NCBI RefSeq assembly: GCF_021869535.1
Contig: NW_026262712.1
Location: forward strand, 97,910,140-97,974,139
Length of the DNA: 64,000 nt
Origin: Mytilus californianus
Lineage: Eukaryota > Mollusca > Bivalvia > Mytilida > Mytilidae
Reading direction: 5' to 3'
Both the position numbers and the translations under genes were made by a program. Each line of letters begins with the position of its first letter. The stretch's first letter is position 1. A model generated the notes under the pieces. That model made no database searches, was not told the origin of the DNA, and worked only from the letters and a program-made list of their open reading frames with translations. Of the stretch, positions 33,880-46,974 are shown piece by piece.

Positions 33880-35600
33880 CGTGATATCTCTGTGGATAAT
33901 CTCTTTTTGTGAATTTCATAACAGTATATTCTGGACATTTTTTCAATCTTTCGAAGTATTTCTGGGTTGTTCGGTATAATGCCCAGATTTGCAAAGTTCT
34001 GACAGTCTTCTTTAAGTGTAGGTCTTCCGTTTCAGTTTTACAATTTGGATAAAACGGGTCTACTTCGGCCTGGTTAAATCAGCTGTGTCTATGAGCTTTT
34101 AATAGATAGGTTCCCGTTTACATGCGGATTTTTGTAATTGCTTTTCTGATGTCAGAGACTGATGAGGAAACTGTAGCCAAAACAGGATGTGTGAGTTTGA
34201 AATTGCTAAATTTTGTAGAGTTGATTTTTCTTCACATTCTAAGCGTAGTTTGTTTGTCCAATGTTTGTTTATTGCTGATTTTGTCAGTTTTTGCCATTCT
34301 ATTTTTGTATACTTCTTTTCGAATAATTCAAGAAAGAAAGGTAGGTTGTACATCTCTAAAATTTCTGCTCATTTTGGTAAATAAGTTTGTTGATCTGCCG
34401 GACATATATTGACGCATAGCTAGTGATCTAATAGTTTCATTGTTGCTGTTGAGAACACCAAATAAGAGGCTAAGTTGTCTTTTTTGGATGTCAGCATTAA
34501 GCGGAAGAGTTCCCAGAAGTAGGTATACTGATGCACATGCTGTCCTTTTAGGAAGAAACTGTAGTTTTCTCAAAATATCGAGGTGGAAGCTTGATAGAAG
34601 CGTCATTTCTTTAGAGTTCACATGCAGAGTTTCAAGCCCGTATAGCAACCTTGGTAGGACGTATGCTTGATAGATCCTATATGATGATTTAGGGTTTAAA
34701 CCATCTGAGCCATGTACACCGGTCTTTATGAGAGAATACAACGTTCTTCTTGCTAAACTGATGCGATCTTCTACATTTATTCTGGTTTCATCTTTTGTTG
34801 ATCTTGTGAGCACTAGATGAGTTGTACGATCAGAACAATTTAAATCATTGTTCCCCATTTTAAAATCATCGCTATCTTTAATGATCTTTATGGTTTTTTT
34901 TCCCAGTCTTTATTATAACATTACTCTTTTGCGGATGGATGTTAAATCGATGATCTTTTGAGTAGTTATCGACAATGTTCAGTATTTCTTGCATTTCTAC
35001 TCTATTGAGGGATTAAAGTACGATGTCATCTGCACAAGTAGGACATCCCACATAATTGTTGCCTATATGAGTACCTAGATTACGTTTTTGCAGATCTAGA
35101 AGCAGTTCATTTATGTAGGCCTTATATAGGTGAGTTAATAGGACACCTCCTTGACGCACGCCCTGGTTTATATCAAAGCTTGTACTTGTTTCTCCTTTCC
35201 ATTTTACTGTTGATGTAACACCGCTATAGCTCCTCAATAATGTTCCACAAATTCAGATTTAGCCCGTAATGATATAGCCTGTCCATCAGTATTTCGAGAC
35301 TAACAACGTCAAATGCCTTATGACTGTCGAGTGTTGTGACAAAGATGTTTGCTTTCCTGAGATCTCCGAGCATGCCTCCGAAAGTATTAGGGCTGCCATG
35401 TTTGGTGATAATCCTTGTGTAAAACCAAATTGTAACGGAGGTTGACCAGATTTCATTAGGTTGGCTTTATCCAAAATGATATATTCGAATACTTTTCCAA
35501 TAACTGATGTAACTGTTATGCCACGGTAATTTTCGACTTCATAGAATGCTTTCCTTATTTTTTTTTTAAACCACTCCTTAGTACAAAAGGGCACATATTT
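33880..35600 (-). pseudogene. Degenerate LINE reverse transcriptase
   Basis: Minus-strand pieces in order: VENYRGITVTSVIGKVFEYI, QFGFTQGLSPN, motif A region LDSHKAFDVV with its catalytic Asp, NQGVRQGGVL, motif C as CADDIVL (Tyr replaced by Cys), then YVLPRLLYGLETL and a C-terminal tail with a Cys pattern near 34000 (CPNCKTE-like, here partly lost). The pieces are in different frames and separated by stops. This is the usual layout of a CR1/Jockey-type non-LTR retrotransposon; the endonuclease half is absent. Confidence 0.8.
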
Positions 35601-36660
35601 ATAAGATTTGCAGAAACTTTTTCAAAAGAACTATACGTCTATCTGGTAATACATTAACAAAACATGTCCATGCATTTTTGAATATACATAAACTTCAATC
35701 TTCTTTTTTTTTAAAAAAAATAAGAGAACCCTTCTTTTAGAAAAGATGTTCCAAATGTAATGAATTTCCCCCCTTTCAAGTTAAAAATGCTAAGTTTTTC
35801 TTTTATTCTTTTCTACCAGAGGAAATATATATATATGGATAGTCGACCTTTGCATGGAAAGAAACAAGTGCCTGTGAAAGGCTTGCAGAATTGGTACAAC
35901 AAGCTTTCTCTGTAGACAACCACCAAATCCAAATTAAATCATTTGTTCCTGGTCAAGCAATGTTGCAAGGTTTCGGCTTATTTTTCCTTTGGGCTTACGC
36001 CTAACATACATTTTACCTATTCCTGATTCACTTTCCCTCCATCTTTACTTTAAAGGTAAGGGTTGGTGCAGATAACGTCGATAAGGATTCACACAAAAAA
36101 ACAAGTCCTGTCGTTGTGCGTAAATTTAATGCTCATTTTTTATATCTAGGAAAAGTTGTTTAAATCTTCAAAAGACATTATAAAATTTACGTTTTTCAAG
36201 ACGGTAACTAATGTTTTTGAGGAAATTTATTTGCATAGATATTCGTTCCAAATTTTGGAACGCATTTCAAAAGCCAGTGGCATGGATTGATGGAGTAAAG
36301 GAAAATAGTTCCGGAACTGAAACGATCACTGTACGGAGCTTGTACATATTTATAACTGTGAATGAAGCATGATCGGTATTAGTAAATGAGACAGAATCCT
36401 TACGAAACATAAGTAACAATACACTTGAGCCCAACACAAGACATTTACCGGAAGAAGAGTATATACAATCTGACTTGCTCTAAATCTACTCTAACTTGTG
36501 ATTTTTCAACGTGCCTACTAATGTACGTGTGGGTGCTTGGTGTACATATATGTGTGAATGTTTATTTACATGGACACTCCACACCTGTCCAGTCTACATA
36601 TATAAGATGGTAGGCGATATGACATTTTGTGGTTAACTGAAGTGTGTGCCCTTGAATCTG
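35601..36660. other. Intergenic, nothing recognised
   Basis: AT-rich sequence without a supportable gene. Confidence 0.45.
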
Positions 36661-36665
36661 CGGAT

Positions 36666-37840
36666 GATGTATAAACAAGATAAAAGAGACAACTTTCCGG
36701 ATCCTTGTTGCCTTCACCTGTCTGGTACAAAAATCTTCATACCTAAAAATAAATAATAAACAGATTTATCATTTCTCAATTTGTATTCATTTTGGCTGAT
36801 ATGACGATAAGAACATGATTATATAAGATATCTTTTATGTTATATGAGATATCTTCTATATTATATAACATATCTTTTATATTATATGAGAAATCTCATA
36901 TAATTTATAAGATATCTTACATAATATAGAAGATATCTCATATAATATATAAGAGATCTGATATAATCATGTTCTTATCAGAAATTTTATAAATTATATG
37001 AGATATCTTATATATTATATAATATATCTTCCATAGTATATAAGATATCTCATATAGTTTATAAGATTTCTTGTATACTTTATATGATATCTTCTAAAGT
37101 TTATAAGATATCTTATAAAGTATATAAGATATCTTTGTTTTAAATAAGATATCATATCTACTTTATAAGATAACTCATATATTTTATAAAATATCTTATA
37201 TAGTTTATAATATATCTCATATAGTTTCTAAGATATCTTATATAATTTATAAGATATCTTATAAAGAAAATTATATGAGATATCTTATAAGAAAATTATA
37301 TGAGATATCTTATAAAGAAAATTATATGAGATACATTATAAAATATATCAGATTACTTATACACTTTATAAGATATGACATTTTGTGGTTAACTGAAATA
37401 AAAAGTAAAACAACAAAAATACCGAACTCCAATGAAAATTCAAAACGGAAAGTCCCTTAACAATTGGCAAAATCAAAACCTCAAACACATCAAACGCATG
37501 GAAAACAATTGTTATATTCCTGACTTGGTACAGGCATTTTCATATGTAGTAAATGGTGGATTAAACTTGGTTTTTAAGTTAGTTAAACCTCTCACTTGTA
37601 TGACAGTCGCATAAAATACCATTATATAAAACAATGTTTGAACAAAACAAACAGACATAATAGGTAAAAATGTCAAAAATAGGTGTACAGCAGTCAACTA
37701 AAGAGAAGCCTTCCCGGATCCATTTTGCCTTCACTTGACTAGTACAAAAATCTTCATGTTTCAAAATAGATAATAAACAGATTTCTCATTTCTCAATTTG
37801 TATTCATTTTGGCTGATATGACGACAAGATAAACTGTTAT
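36666..37840. repeat. AT satellite of GATATC palindromes between two direct repeats
   Basis: 36780-37380 is a run of short units of the form TATAAGATATCTTATA, so both strands read alike. It is flanked by a diverged direct repeat of about 150 bp (36666-36825 and 37690-37840, both with CATTTCTCAATTTGTATTC and TTTTGGCTGATATGACGA). A second pair, GATATGACATTTTGTGG, lies at 36617 and 37372. Confidence 0.85.
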
Positions 37841-38039
37841 ATATATATTTAATTAACTTCATTTTTCTCCAACTGGTTTTGCACCTTTGTGATAATCATG
37901 GATGATAATGAACATCTAGTTAATTAAAGGATGTTTAGTACATTTCGAACTTAAAATTTTTGTATGTATTATATATACACGTCTAAAAATGTGACAACTT
38001 AATGACATCGGATAACACGTGGTTATACAGGGCTAACAC

Positions 38040-39280
38040 CATAATATTTATATAATTCGTCTCAAATTTAGCCCAACAATGTTACGTCTTCAAATTTGCG
38101 TTAGCAAATTTTTGTTCCTCCCTACATATGCCAATCTAGTGATGGGATACCTCGAGATTCAGATGTATAGGAGATTACAACGAAAATTTGGACATTTATT
38201 TTATAAATTTTTGATGGAAAATTGGAAAAGATACTTAGATGACTGTTTTATTTTATGGAATAACAGCTTAGATATGTTAATGAAATTCAAAGATTTGCTC
38301 AATGAAATAAACGAGAACATTCAATTTACTATGGAATACAATAGTAACAAATCACCGTTCTTAGACATTCTTATCATAAATAACGGAACAAACATAGAAA
38401 CCGATATTTTCTATAAACCAATTGATTCCAAACAATATCTACTTTTTACTTCATGTCATCCATAACATACGAGAGTAATTATACCGTATAACCTAGCTAA
38501 ACGCATATGTACACTCGTTTCAAATCCAGAATTAAGGGATACAAGATTAAATGAATTAAGATAAATGCTTTTAGACCGAAAATATCCGAAGAGAATAATT
38601 GATGACGGTATAACAAGAGCAAAATCTTTTAGCTTACAGGAATTAAGAAAAACTAAATAATATTCAAAAGAAAACGTTTTACCGAACATTTCAACTCACA
38701 ATCCCAGAAATAACGAAGCGTTCAATACGATACATAATAATTTACCATTTTTACAGACCGATCAGAGGATGTTGAAATTATTTAATTCGCATAAAGTAAT
38801 TAAAAGCAAACGGCAACCGAAATCATTGAAAAAGTTGCTGACCCGCGCCACATTCCAAACTGAAAATAGCCAATTATAAGTACAAAAATGTGGACGACCA
38901 AATTGTGAATCTTGTAAATACTTATCCGAAGGAACAGCATTCGTTTTTTAAATCCTGACACATTTTTAAATCAAGAACAGTTTTACATGTGCATCGGAAA
39001 ACCTATTATATATCATAACTTGCAGTGGTTGTCAAAAAATTATATTGGACAAACCGGCAATACCATTAGAAAACAAATGACAGTACATAGACAGCAAATT
39101 CGAGTCCCGAGCACAAGAAAAATCCCACTTAGCGAACATATTGATTTATGCGCTGGATCAAATCATCCAAATTTCTTTATTTTTCCATTTTATCAGTGTT
39201 CAGATAAAGCAACGGAACCAATGAGAATAAATAAAGAAAATTATTTCATTAAGAAATACCATCCAAAATTAAATCGATAA
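38040..39280 (+). pseudogene. Penelope-like element: reverse transcriptase end plus GIY-YIG endonuclease
   Basis: Plus-strand frames encode TYANLVMGYLE, WKRYLDDCFILWN (catalytic YLDD), PFLDILI, DIFYKPIDSKQYLLF and, after several stops, CGRPNCESCKYL and then the endonuclease KNYIGQTGNTIRK with PLSEHIDLCAG. RT followed by a C-terminal GIY-YIG is the canonical Penelope (PLE) layout. At least five stops or frame changes break it, so it is dead. The N-terminal RT motifs are missing. Confidence 0.85.
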
Positions 39281-39830
39281 AATGAGAATCCGGAAGGCGT
39301 TTCTCAGGTATATAATATACAAGGTTATAGATCCAGTCACCGTAACTCTCACCGAGCTGTGTGCGCATGCGCAAGAAACGCCCTCCGAATTTCGTACTTT
39401 CATTTTTGAAAAATCTTCTATTTGGAGATAGATTTGTACGCATTTATTTACTTGTATCGGCGAAAAGCTGAAGTGACCCTCTTTCCAGTCCCTAATAGCA
39501 CACATAACGCATAAAACATTAAAAAACAAACATGCGAAAGGTATGAAAAATGTTGCATTGAAACAATGAAAACATACATCATATTTGAATGCAAGACAGT
39601 TTAAAGGAAGAGATGCATTCACCCCAACTCCCAACCCAACCCCCCAACCCCCTTTCCCTTTTCCACTACAAAATGTGCTCTGGTTCAACAGACCATAAAT
39701 ATCCTTCATGTGTAGGAGTCAGGTCAGTGAAGTGTTCTTAGGAGACGACCAGTTGATTTTCTTGGGGAGGCCAGGATGATTTTAAAAATGATTGCTTGGG
39801 GTCGTTCATTAGGGTAGTAATGGGTGTACC
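39281..39830. other. Intergenic, nothing recognised
   Basis: Contains C-rich stretch 39625-39660 and no supportable gene; the open minus frame here has low-complexity Gly-Val-Trp text from that stretch. Confidence 0.4.
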
Positions 39831-39833
39831 TTC

Positions 39834-40330
39834 ATGACGAATATCGGTAAAAATTCCTGCCAAATGACGTTAACAGTAATTTTTGGTGCATGACGATAAA
39901 ATGTACAGTTTCTTTTAGACGATGAAAAGAAATCTACTCACGTTATTTTTTCCCCAAAATAACTGTAATGATAAATATTTGAGATCTCTGACGAATAACA
40001 ATAAGGATATTTTGACAAATCACGGTAAATTTGTAACCAATTTGAAGCTAACGGTAGCCGAAAATGAATCTTTGACGTCTGACGATAAAAGGCTTTACTA
40101 CCCTTGTACATGTATTTGGGCTACCTTCATGACAAATAATGGTAACAAATCTTGTCAAATGATGTTAATGGTAATTTTTCCAACCTGACAATAAAATGTT
40201 CACTTTCTTTAAGACAATAAAAAAGTCAACGGGGACTTTGACAAATCACGTAAAATTATAACGGTAACAAGAATTATTTGGACCTCTGACGAATCACAGT
40301 AAGGATATCATATGAAAGTAAATTATCAAA
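39834..40330. repeat. Diverged tandem duplication of about 295 bp
   Basis: 39834-40115 and 40129-40320 share the order GACGAAT...GGTAA, CAAATGA.GTTAA, GTAATTTTT, ACAATAAAATGT and TTTAGAC. Internal TGACGATAAA words suggest a still shorter ancestral unit. Confidence 0.6.
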
Positions 40331-40369
40331 ACAGAAAAAATCTCTCCCCCCCCCCCCCCCCCATTATTT

Positions 40370-43320
40370 AGTAGATATCAATCACCACACTGTTTATACT
40401 TGTCACCGCGATGTATTTGATATATATATATATATATATATATAACTATTCTATTTATTTTTTATCACCAATGTATACATATATCACCACTGTATATATC
40501 TATCACCATTGCATACATATATCACCACTGTATATATATATATATCACTATTGCATACATCTATCACTACTGTATATATCTATCATCCCACCGCTTATAT
40601 ATCTATCACCACTCTGTATAATATTCATCTACTCACTTTATCTTTCTATCCCCACACTTTATAATATATACATCCCGTAAATATCCCCTCACTATATATC
40701 TATCACCTCACTTTATTTATCACTACACTTTAAATCACCAATGTATATATCCATCACCACTATATATTAATATCTCCACACTAAATATATTTATCACTAC
40801 TCTACAAATCTATCACCACTCTATATATCTATCAATGTACTGAATATATATAACACCAGTGTATGTATTTATCACCATTCTGTATAAATCACCACTTTGT
40901 ACAACACTGTATATATCTACCACCAAAGGTGGTTATGTTTATATCTATCACCACTCTGTATATATTTTTCACCACACTATATATATCTATGACTTCACTA
41001 TTTATATCTATGATCTCACTGTTTATATTCATCACCTCACTCTATCTTTCAAGTAACTTTATATGTCTATCCCCACACTTCATATATCTATCACCTAACA
41101 TTAATAATCGACCACCTCACTTTATATATCTATCACCTCACTGTTTTCTCTTTCACCTCACTATATATATGCATCACTACACTTTATATATCTATCACCT
41201 CACTGTATATCTACCACCTCACTTTATTTATATAGATTATAACATGGCATTTTTCATATCAGACCCCTTATCAGCCCGAGAGCCGACAGTCTCGAGGGAT
41301 GATTTTGACCATGGGCTGATAAGGGGTCTGATATGAAAAATGACATGTTATGTTCTTTTTATCATATACTTCAGCAGAAGCCATACAGACATGAAAACGT
41401 TTTTAAAACTTTATAAAATCATTTATTGTATTATTTCTTTTGCTATTATTCTACTTAGCTATGTTTTTCACTTAAATGTACCACTGAGCTTTATTTTCCG
41501 AATTTGCAGAATGACGTCGAAATGCTTTGCGATTACGTTAAAGAAAGGCATGCGATAATAACCGAAAGCAGTTGATATAAACCGGAAACAGTTGATATAT
41601 ACCGGAAGCAGTTGATAACAAAAGTCATATCACACGGCTAAGACAATTCTTCAAACTTGTTGAATAAATATATGTATAAATTAGTTTTATCAAGGGGTAC
41701 AATTATACCATTATTTTCTACAAGTTTATGATTAATTTATCTATCACATCACTGTTTTATCTATCACCTCTCTTTATATTAGTATCACCACACTGAATAT
41801 ATCTATCACCCCTATATATATCTATCACCATTCTTTAAATCTATTACTACTCTATATTTCTATCAATACACTGTGCATATCTAACACCACTGTATATATT
41901 TATCACCATTCTGTATAAAATCACCACTTTGTACAATACTGTATATATTTACAACCAAAGGTGTTTATATTTATATCTATCACCACTCTGTATATATTTT
42001 CACCACACTATATATATATATATCACCTAACTATAAATCTATATCACCTTACTATATTTCATCACTGTATTTAATTTATCTATCACCACACTATTTATCT
42101 ATCACCTCACTTTATATTTCATCACCCAACTATATACATCTATCACTTCACTGTTCAAATCTAACACCACACTTTACATATCTATGATCACCATACTATA
42201 CCTATTACCACACTTTATATATCCAACACCACACTCCCAATAGCTATCATCACAATCTGTATTTCTATCACCACACACTGTATATCTATTGTCACACTCT
42301 TCACACTATGTATTTATCATCACAATCTCAATAATAAATATGTCTTTCATTGTGCTATTTATATCTATTTACATACTCATTACATATTGTTTTTATTTAT
42401 TAAAGTTTGAATACCTATATGTTAGCAAGTGAAAAATGGCTTTTATATATGTTAGCAAGTTAGCATGGGCTTTATATAATTGTTTGTTAATATGGTAGAA
42501 TGTCATTTGATTTGCTGAATTTTTAATGTTATTCTTTATGGGTATTTTTCCAGATTGCAATTCTACAATGGAACTGAATAGATTCTGATGGAAAGGAAGT
42601 AGGAAAAAGGTATACATTGAAAAGAACAATGCTTTACATTTTGATCTTTTATTGCTGATTCATGAAAATATAACTGTACAGACAATCGATGTATCTGGAG
42701 GAAAGAATTGGATTGATCCAGGTTTTATTATTTACCAAATACCCAACTTTTGTTCATTCAGGTCTACCAACTATTCTGATTTATAGCGGATATCTCCCAC
42801 GCTTGAATATATCAACCACCATACTGTATATATCTATCACAACACTACTAGTACATATAACCACACTTAATATAGCTTTCAACACACTATTGATACTTGT
42901 CACCGCACTCACTGTATATATCCATCACCACATTGTTTATATATCTACCACTACACTGTTTAAACCAATCACCACACTGTTTATATCTGTCACCACACAG
43001 TATACATATATATCACCACATTGTATATATCGTATCACTATTCTGTATATCCTTCACCACTGTATTTAGAAATCACCACACTATATATATGTCCTCACTT
43101 ATCACCACTCTTTTTCTATGTATCACCACTTTATCATATTTATATTTATATATTACCACACTGTATATATCTGTCAACACCTCATATTGTTTATATATAT
43201 ATATAATTCGTCTAAATAACTCTATATATATCTATCATCATTCTGTATCTATATATATATCTATCACCACTCTGCTCATATCTATCACAACCTTCCATAT
43301 ATATATATATATATATCATT
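40370..43320. repeat. Degenerate satellite, unit TATATCTATCACCACACTG
   Basis: About 20-24-bp units (TATATCTATCACCACACTG and variants) fill most of 40370-41230, 41740-42330 and 42810-43320. The open frames inside (rich in Tyr, Ile, His, Ser, Thr) are by-products of the unit. A TA microsatellite is at 40417-40443 and three ACCGGAAACAGTTGATATA units at 41566-41625. Confidence 0.92.
41239..41351. repeat. Palindrome with 39-bp arms inside the satellite
   Basis: Arms 41239-41277 and 41313-41351 pair with one mismatch (GCC/GAC); the 35-base centre includes CGAGAG and CTCGAG. It interrupts the satellite and so was probably inserted. Confidence 0.92.
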
Positions 43321-43531
43321 AATCGAATATTTTTAAGGATTTGTGATTCGTTAAAACTTGATCACATGTACATTTGTATTTGCTCAGTTTGCACGCCAAT
43401 ACTGTTGTGTTTAGCTTTTCGTAGGTCAAAAACAGCATATTGCACAGGGCATACAGCATGTTACTAAAAATAGATTCTAGAAATCCCCAATTTTACATTG
43501 TTCATACAATAGTTGTTGATTAATAATATAA

Positions 43532-43669
43532 CAATTGTATCCTTTGGTTGAGGTCAATACGATGTTATATCGACCCAGAGAAGCATATCGACCTCGGACT
43601 TCGTCCTCAGTCAATATGCTTCTCTTAGGTCTATATAACCTCGTATCGACCTCATACAAAGGCTATAAT
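43532..43669. repeat. Imperfect palindrome with about 57-bp arms
   Basis: Arms at 43532-43588 and 43612-43669 (GGTTGAGGTCAATACGA against TCGTATCGACCTCA, AGAAGCATAT against ATATGCTTCT). Arms differ at several sites, so it is older than the one at 12600. Confidence 0.85.
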
Positions 43670-43671
43670 TG

Positions 43672-43707
<36 letters not shown>

Positions 43708-44295
43708 ACACACTGATTATATTTATCATCACTCTGTATATATTTTTCACCAGACTGTATACTATTGTTGTATATTCTATAAGTGACGGAAATATCCTGG
43801 TCAATATATTATTTACAGTGGAAGGAGATATGCAGATATGCAATTTCCACTGATATATGTTTGTATAAACTTGTAAACTTATAATGACTTGATGTAGCAA
43901 TTATCAAATTTATTATTTATATTTGGATTTTTTCTTACAGAAATACGAAACAAGATTTTTTAAAAAGGCATTTAGAGGTAATTGGTGAAATTGGAGGAAA
44001 AGAAAAAGGTACATCTTATTTCAAATAAAATAACGAGTGTATATCAAGTGCCACATTCTCTGTATCTATTGCCATGGTCTCTATATCTATTGCTACAGTC
44101 TCTATATCTATCACCATACTCTCTATATCTATCTCTACAGTCTCTATGTATATCATCACATTATATACACCTATCACCTTACTTTAAATATCAATCACCA
44201 CACTCTATAATTACCACAATACTCTCTATATCTATCCCCACAGTCTCTATGTATATCACCACATTATATACACCTATCTCCTTACTTTTCGTCTA
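43670..44295. repeat. Continuation of the TATCACCACACTG satellite and TA run
   Basis: TA run at 43677-43704, then satellite units at 43705-43760 and 44040-44290 with the variant CTCTATATCTATCACC. 43761-44035 is unique AT-rich sequence. Confidence 0.85.
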
Positions 44296-44719
44296 CTGAA
44301 GTTGTTGTTACATAGTTTGAAAAGCAGGATATTTTTATGGGTTCGTCGGTGTCTAAAAAACAAAGACATTCTAAAGACATTCATCATTGCCACCAGATGG
44401 AGAGTGAAAAATAAAACATGATAGATCAATTGAACAAACAAAAAAAGTAGAAAAACAATTCAAATATACATTCAGTCAGAATGTTATGTTCAGTTATTGT
44501 CTATAAAGAAATGTAAAGATTTTCGTATGTCTTGTTCTTCAGGACATAATACATTATTGCTGAATATTTTGTAGCCGAAAACATGATGACCCTGAAATAT
44601 TTTGCTCTGGTCATTATTTCAGGATAAAGTAAAAGATAATAATCCTTTGCCGTTTCTATCTAGAGTTATCTAACTGCATTTGATAGAAATATAGATTGTT
44701 TCGTAAAATTTTAAAGACT

Positions 44720-44744
44720 GATAATAATAATAATAATAATAACA

Positions 44745-44811
<67 letters not shown>

Positions 44812-44815
44812 TAAT
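44720..44815. repeat. ATA / GATAAT microsatellite
   Basis: About 96 bases of AAT units with five GATAAT interruptions in the middle. Confidence 0.97.
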
Positions 44816-44949
44816 TCACTTTTAGAATAACATTTGAAAGGACTTATAAGTTTACATGGATCGTATCTATATTAACGGGCTGTATTGACAACATCACCGT
44901 AAGATAAGGATGTGATAACCCGTTTGTAATAAGGCTGAACAAATATACA

Positions 44950-45110
44950 TTTTTGTTTAGGGACCAGCTAAAGCCCGCCTCCGGGTGCGAGATAATCTCG
45001 CTGTGATGAAGGCCCATTGGTGGCCTTGAGCTATTTTCTGCTCTTTGGTCGGGTTGTTGTCTCTTTGACACACTCCCCGTTTCCATTCTCAATTTTATTA
45101 TTTGTACAGC
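44950..45110 (+). repeat. 3' tail fragment of a Penelope-like element
   Basis: Matches 55985-56145 (GGACCAGCTAAAGCCCGCCT, GGTCGGGTTGTTGTCTCTTT). No reverse transcriptase is attached in this copy. Confidence 0.75.
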
Positions 45111-45189
45111 CAAACTTATAAACCAACTCTTTGTGTCAATGAAATAAAACAGTAAAAGTTTAAGATTGTTTGTTGTAACTAACACGGAC

Positions 45190-46690
45190 TTACTTATTTA
45201 GAAAGGAGGGACGAAAGATTACAGAGGGACAGTCAAACTCAAAGATCGAAAACAAACTGACAACGCCATGGCCAAAAATAAAAAGACAAACAGACAAATA
45301 ATAGTACAGATGACACACCATAGAAAACTAAAGACTAAGCAACACGAACCCCACCAAAAACTGGGGGTGATCTCAGGTGCTCCGGAAGTGTAAGCAGATC
45401 CTGCTCCACATGTGACACCCGTCGTGTTGCTTATGTTATTACAAATCCGGTAAATAGTCTAATTCGGTAAGTCACATTCGTGAAAAGGGAAGGGTATTGT
45501 AGTTACGACATAAGGAAAATATCCGATATCATCTGTGAAACGGTTATTCCATAACGGTCAACCAACTCGTGATGGCTTCCGTAAAATTTACGAAGGGATG
45601 AATTCAACTTCACCATTTGGAACTCTTGGTTTAATAGCTTCCTTGTGAGCAGCAATCCTCTATAAAGGAAATCATGATAGGAAACACAAGCCCGAGAATA
45701 ACGTATAAATTTGGAGATATATACTCCGTATGCAGGCGCTGCTGGAATGTTGCTACTTAGAAATGGAAAGTTCACAATTGGGAAGCTGAAATCATCTCTT
45801 TTGTCGTAAAGTTTTGTTTTCAACCGACCCTCATTGTCAATTTCCAGATGTAAGTCAAGATATGAGGCAGACTTAACTGTTTCTGTAGTATCCTTTATCT
45901 CTAGTTCGATGGGATAGATTCGTTCAACATAGTCACCAAATTTTGAACTATTTAGTGAGAGAACATCATCTATATAGCGGAACGTAGAGTTAAAGGACAT
46001 TGCTAACTTCTTATCTTTCTTCCCAAGAAGTTCCTGTATGAAGTCAGCCTCATAATAATAAAGAAACAAGTCGGCAAGAAGAGGGGCACAATTGGTTCCC
46101 ATTGGAATTCCGACAGTCTGTTGAAAAACACGTCCTCCAAACGTAACAAATATGTTGTCAATCAAGAAATCAAGCATCTTGATAATGTCAGTTTCAGAGA
46201 ATTTTTTGTTTGAATCAGAGTGATTCTTTACAAAGTAGGATTTATCCCTCCCCAAGACAAGATACTTGTATCTACGTTCGCCATTCTTTTTAGTGAAACA
46301 AAGTAATACCAACTCTTTCAATTTGTCTTTTAGTTTGGAATGGGGAATACTTGTGTAAAGTGTAGAAAAGTCAAATGTTTTAATGCTATTGCAAGATGAG
46401 AGAGTCTTAGATTGTATGTACTCTAAAAGATCTTTGGAATTTTTTAGTATCCACATCTGATTCACGCCACCTCTAGAATAATAACTTTGGAGCCCGGCTT
46501 TGATTGCTGATAAAATAGGTGTTAATAATTTAGAAAGAGGTTTCGTGGAGCACTTGGAAGACCCAGCAATATACCGTTGTTTGTAAGGACACTTATGTAG
46601 TTTAGGTATCCAATACAGTGATGGAAGATCCAGTTCTTCATCTTTGATTGAAATTCCAAAGGAACATAGAACAGATAGGTGTTTAACTTA
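45190..46690 (-). mobile_element. Penelope-like reverse transcriptase element, RT frame open
   Basis: The minus strand is open from about 46670 to the stop at 45503, roughly 390 codons, starting inside the protein (no ATG before 46465). In order it has YWIPKLHKCPYK, SSKCSTKPLS, FDFSTLYTSIPH (motif A), GIPMGTNCAPLLADLFLY (motif B), FRYIDDVLSL (motif C), SYLDLHL and DDFSFPIVNFPFL. These are RT motifs of Penelope-like elements. No GIY-YIG domain follows; the 3' UTR (45190-45500) is the GAGGGACGAAAGAT...CCGTCGTGTTGCTT repeat that occurs alone elsewhere. The N-terminal part is missing beyond a stop near 46690, so this is a 5'-truncated but otherwise well preserved copy. Confidence 0.85.
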
Positions 46691-46755
46691 GATAACGTTA
46701 ATTGAAATCTAAAATATAACTACAGACACGGACAAAAGCTAACGAGTAGGATTTA

Positions 46756-46868
46756 TTAGTTAAAATATTGATAAAGGAAAGTTAAAATATTGATGAAGGA
46801 AAGTTAAAATATTGATGAAGGAAAGTTAAAATATTGATGAAGGAAAGTTAAATTCTTGATGAAGGAAA
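46756..46868. repeat. 22-bp tandem repeat, 5 copies
   Basis: Unit AAAGTTAAAATATTGATGAAGG, with the last copies altered, just upstream of the truncated end of the element at 45190-46690. Confidence 0.95.
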
Positions 46869-46974
46869 GAAGCACTTTGATGATTGGGTTATTGTAACTG
46901 GTTTTTTTTAAATATTTTTATTTACCAAAATATACCAGTGCACAATATCTGGTATCTTTGGGTAGTAATTCCTT

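Noticed and set aside
38456-38689. 77-codon minus-strand frame
   Set aside because: Antisense to the Penelope-like element relic.
40411-44299. Many overlapping open frames rich in Tyr, Ile, His, Ser and Thr
   Set aside because: They follow the period of the TATCACCACACTG satellite and change frame with it; no conserved domain.
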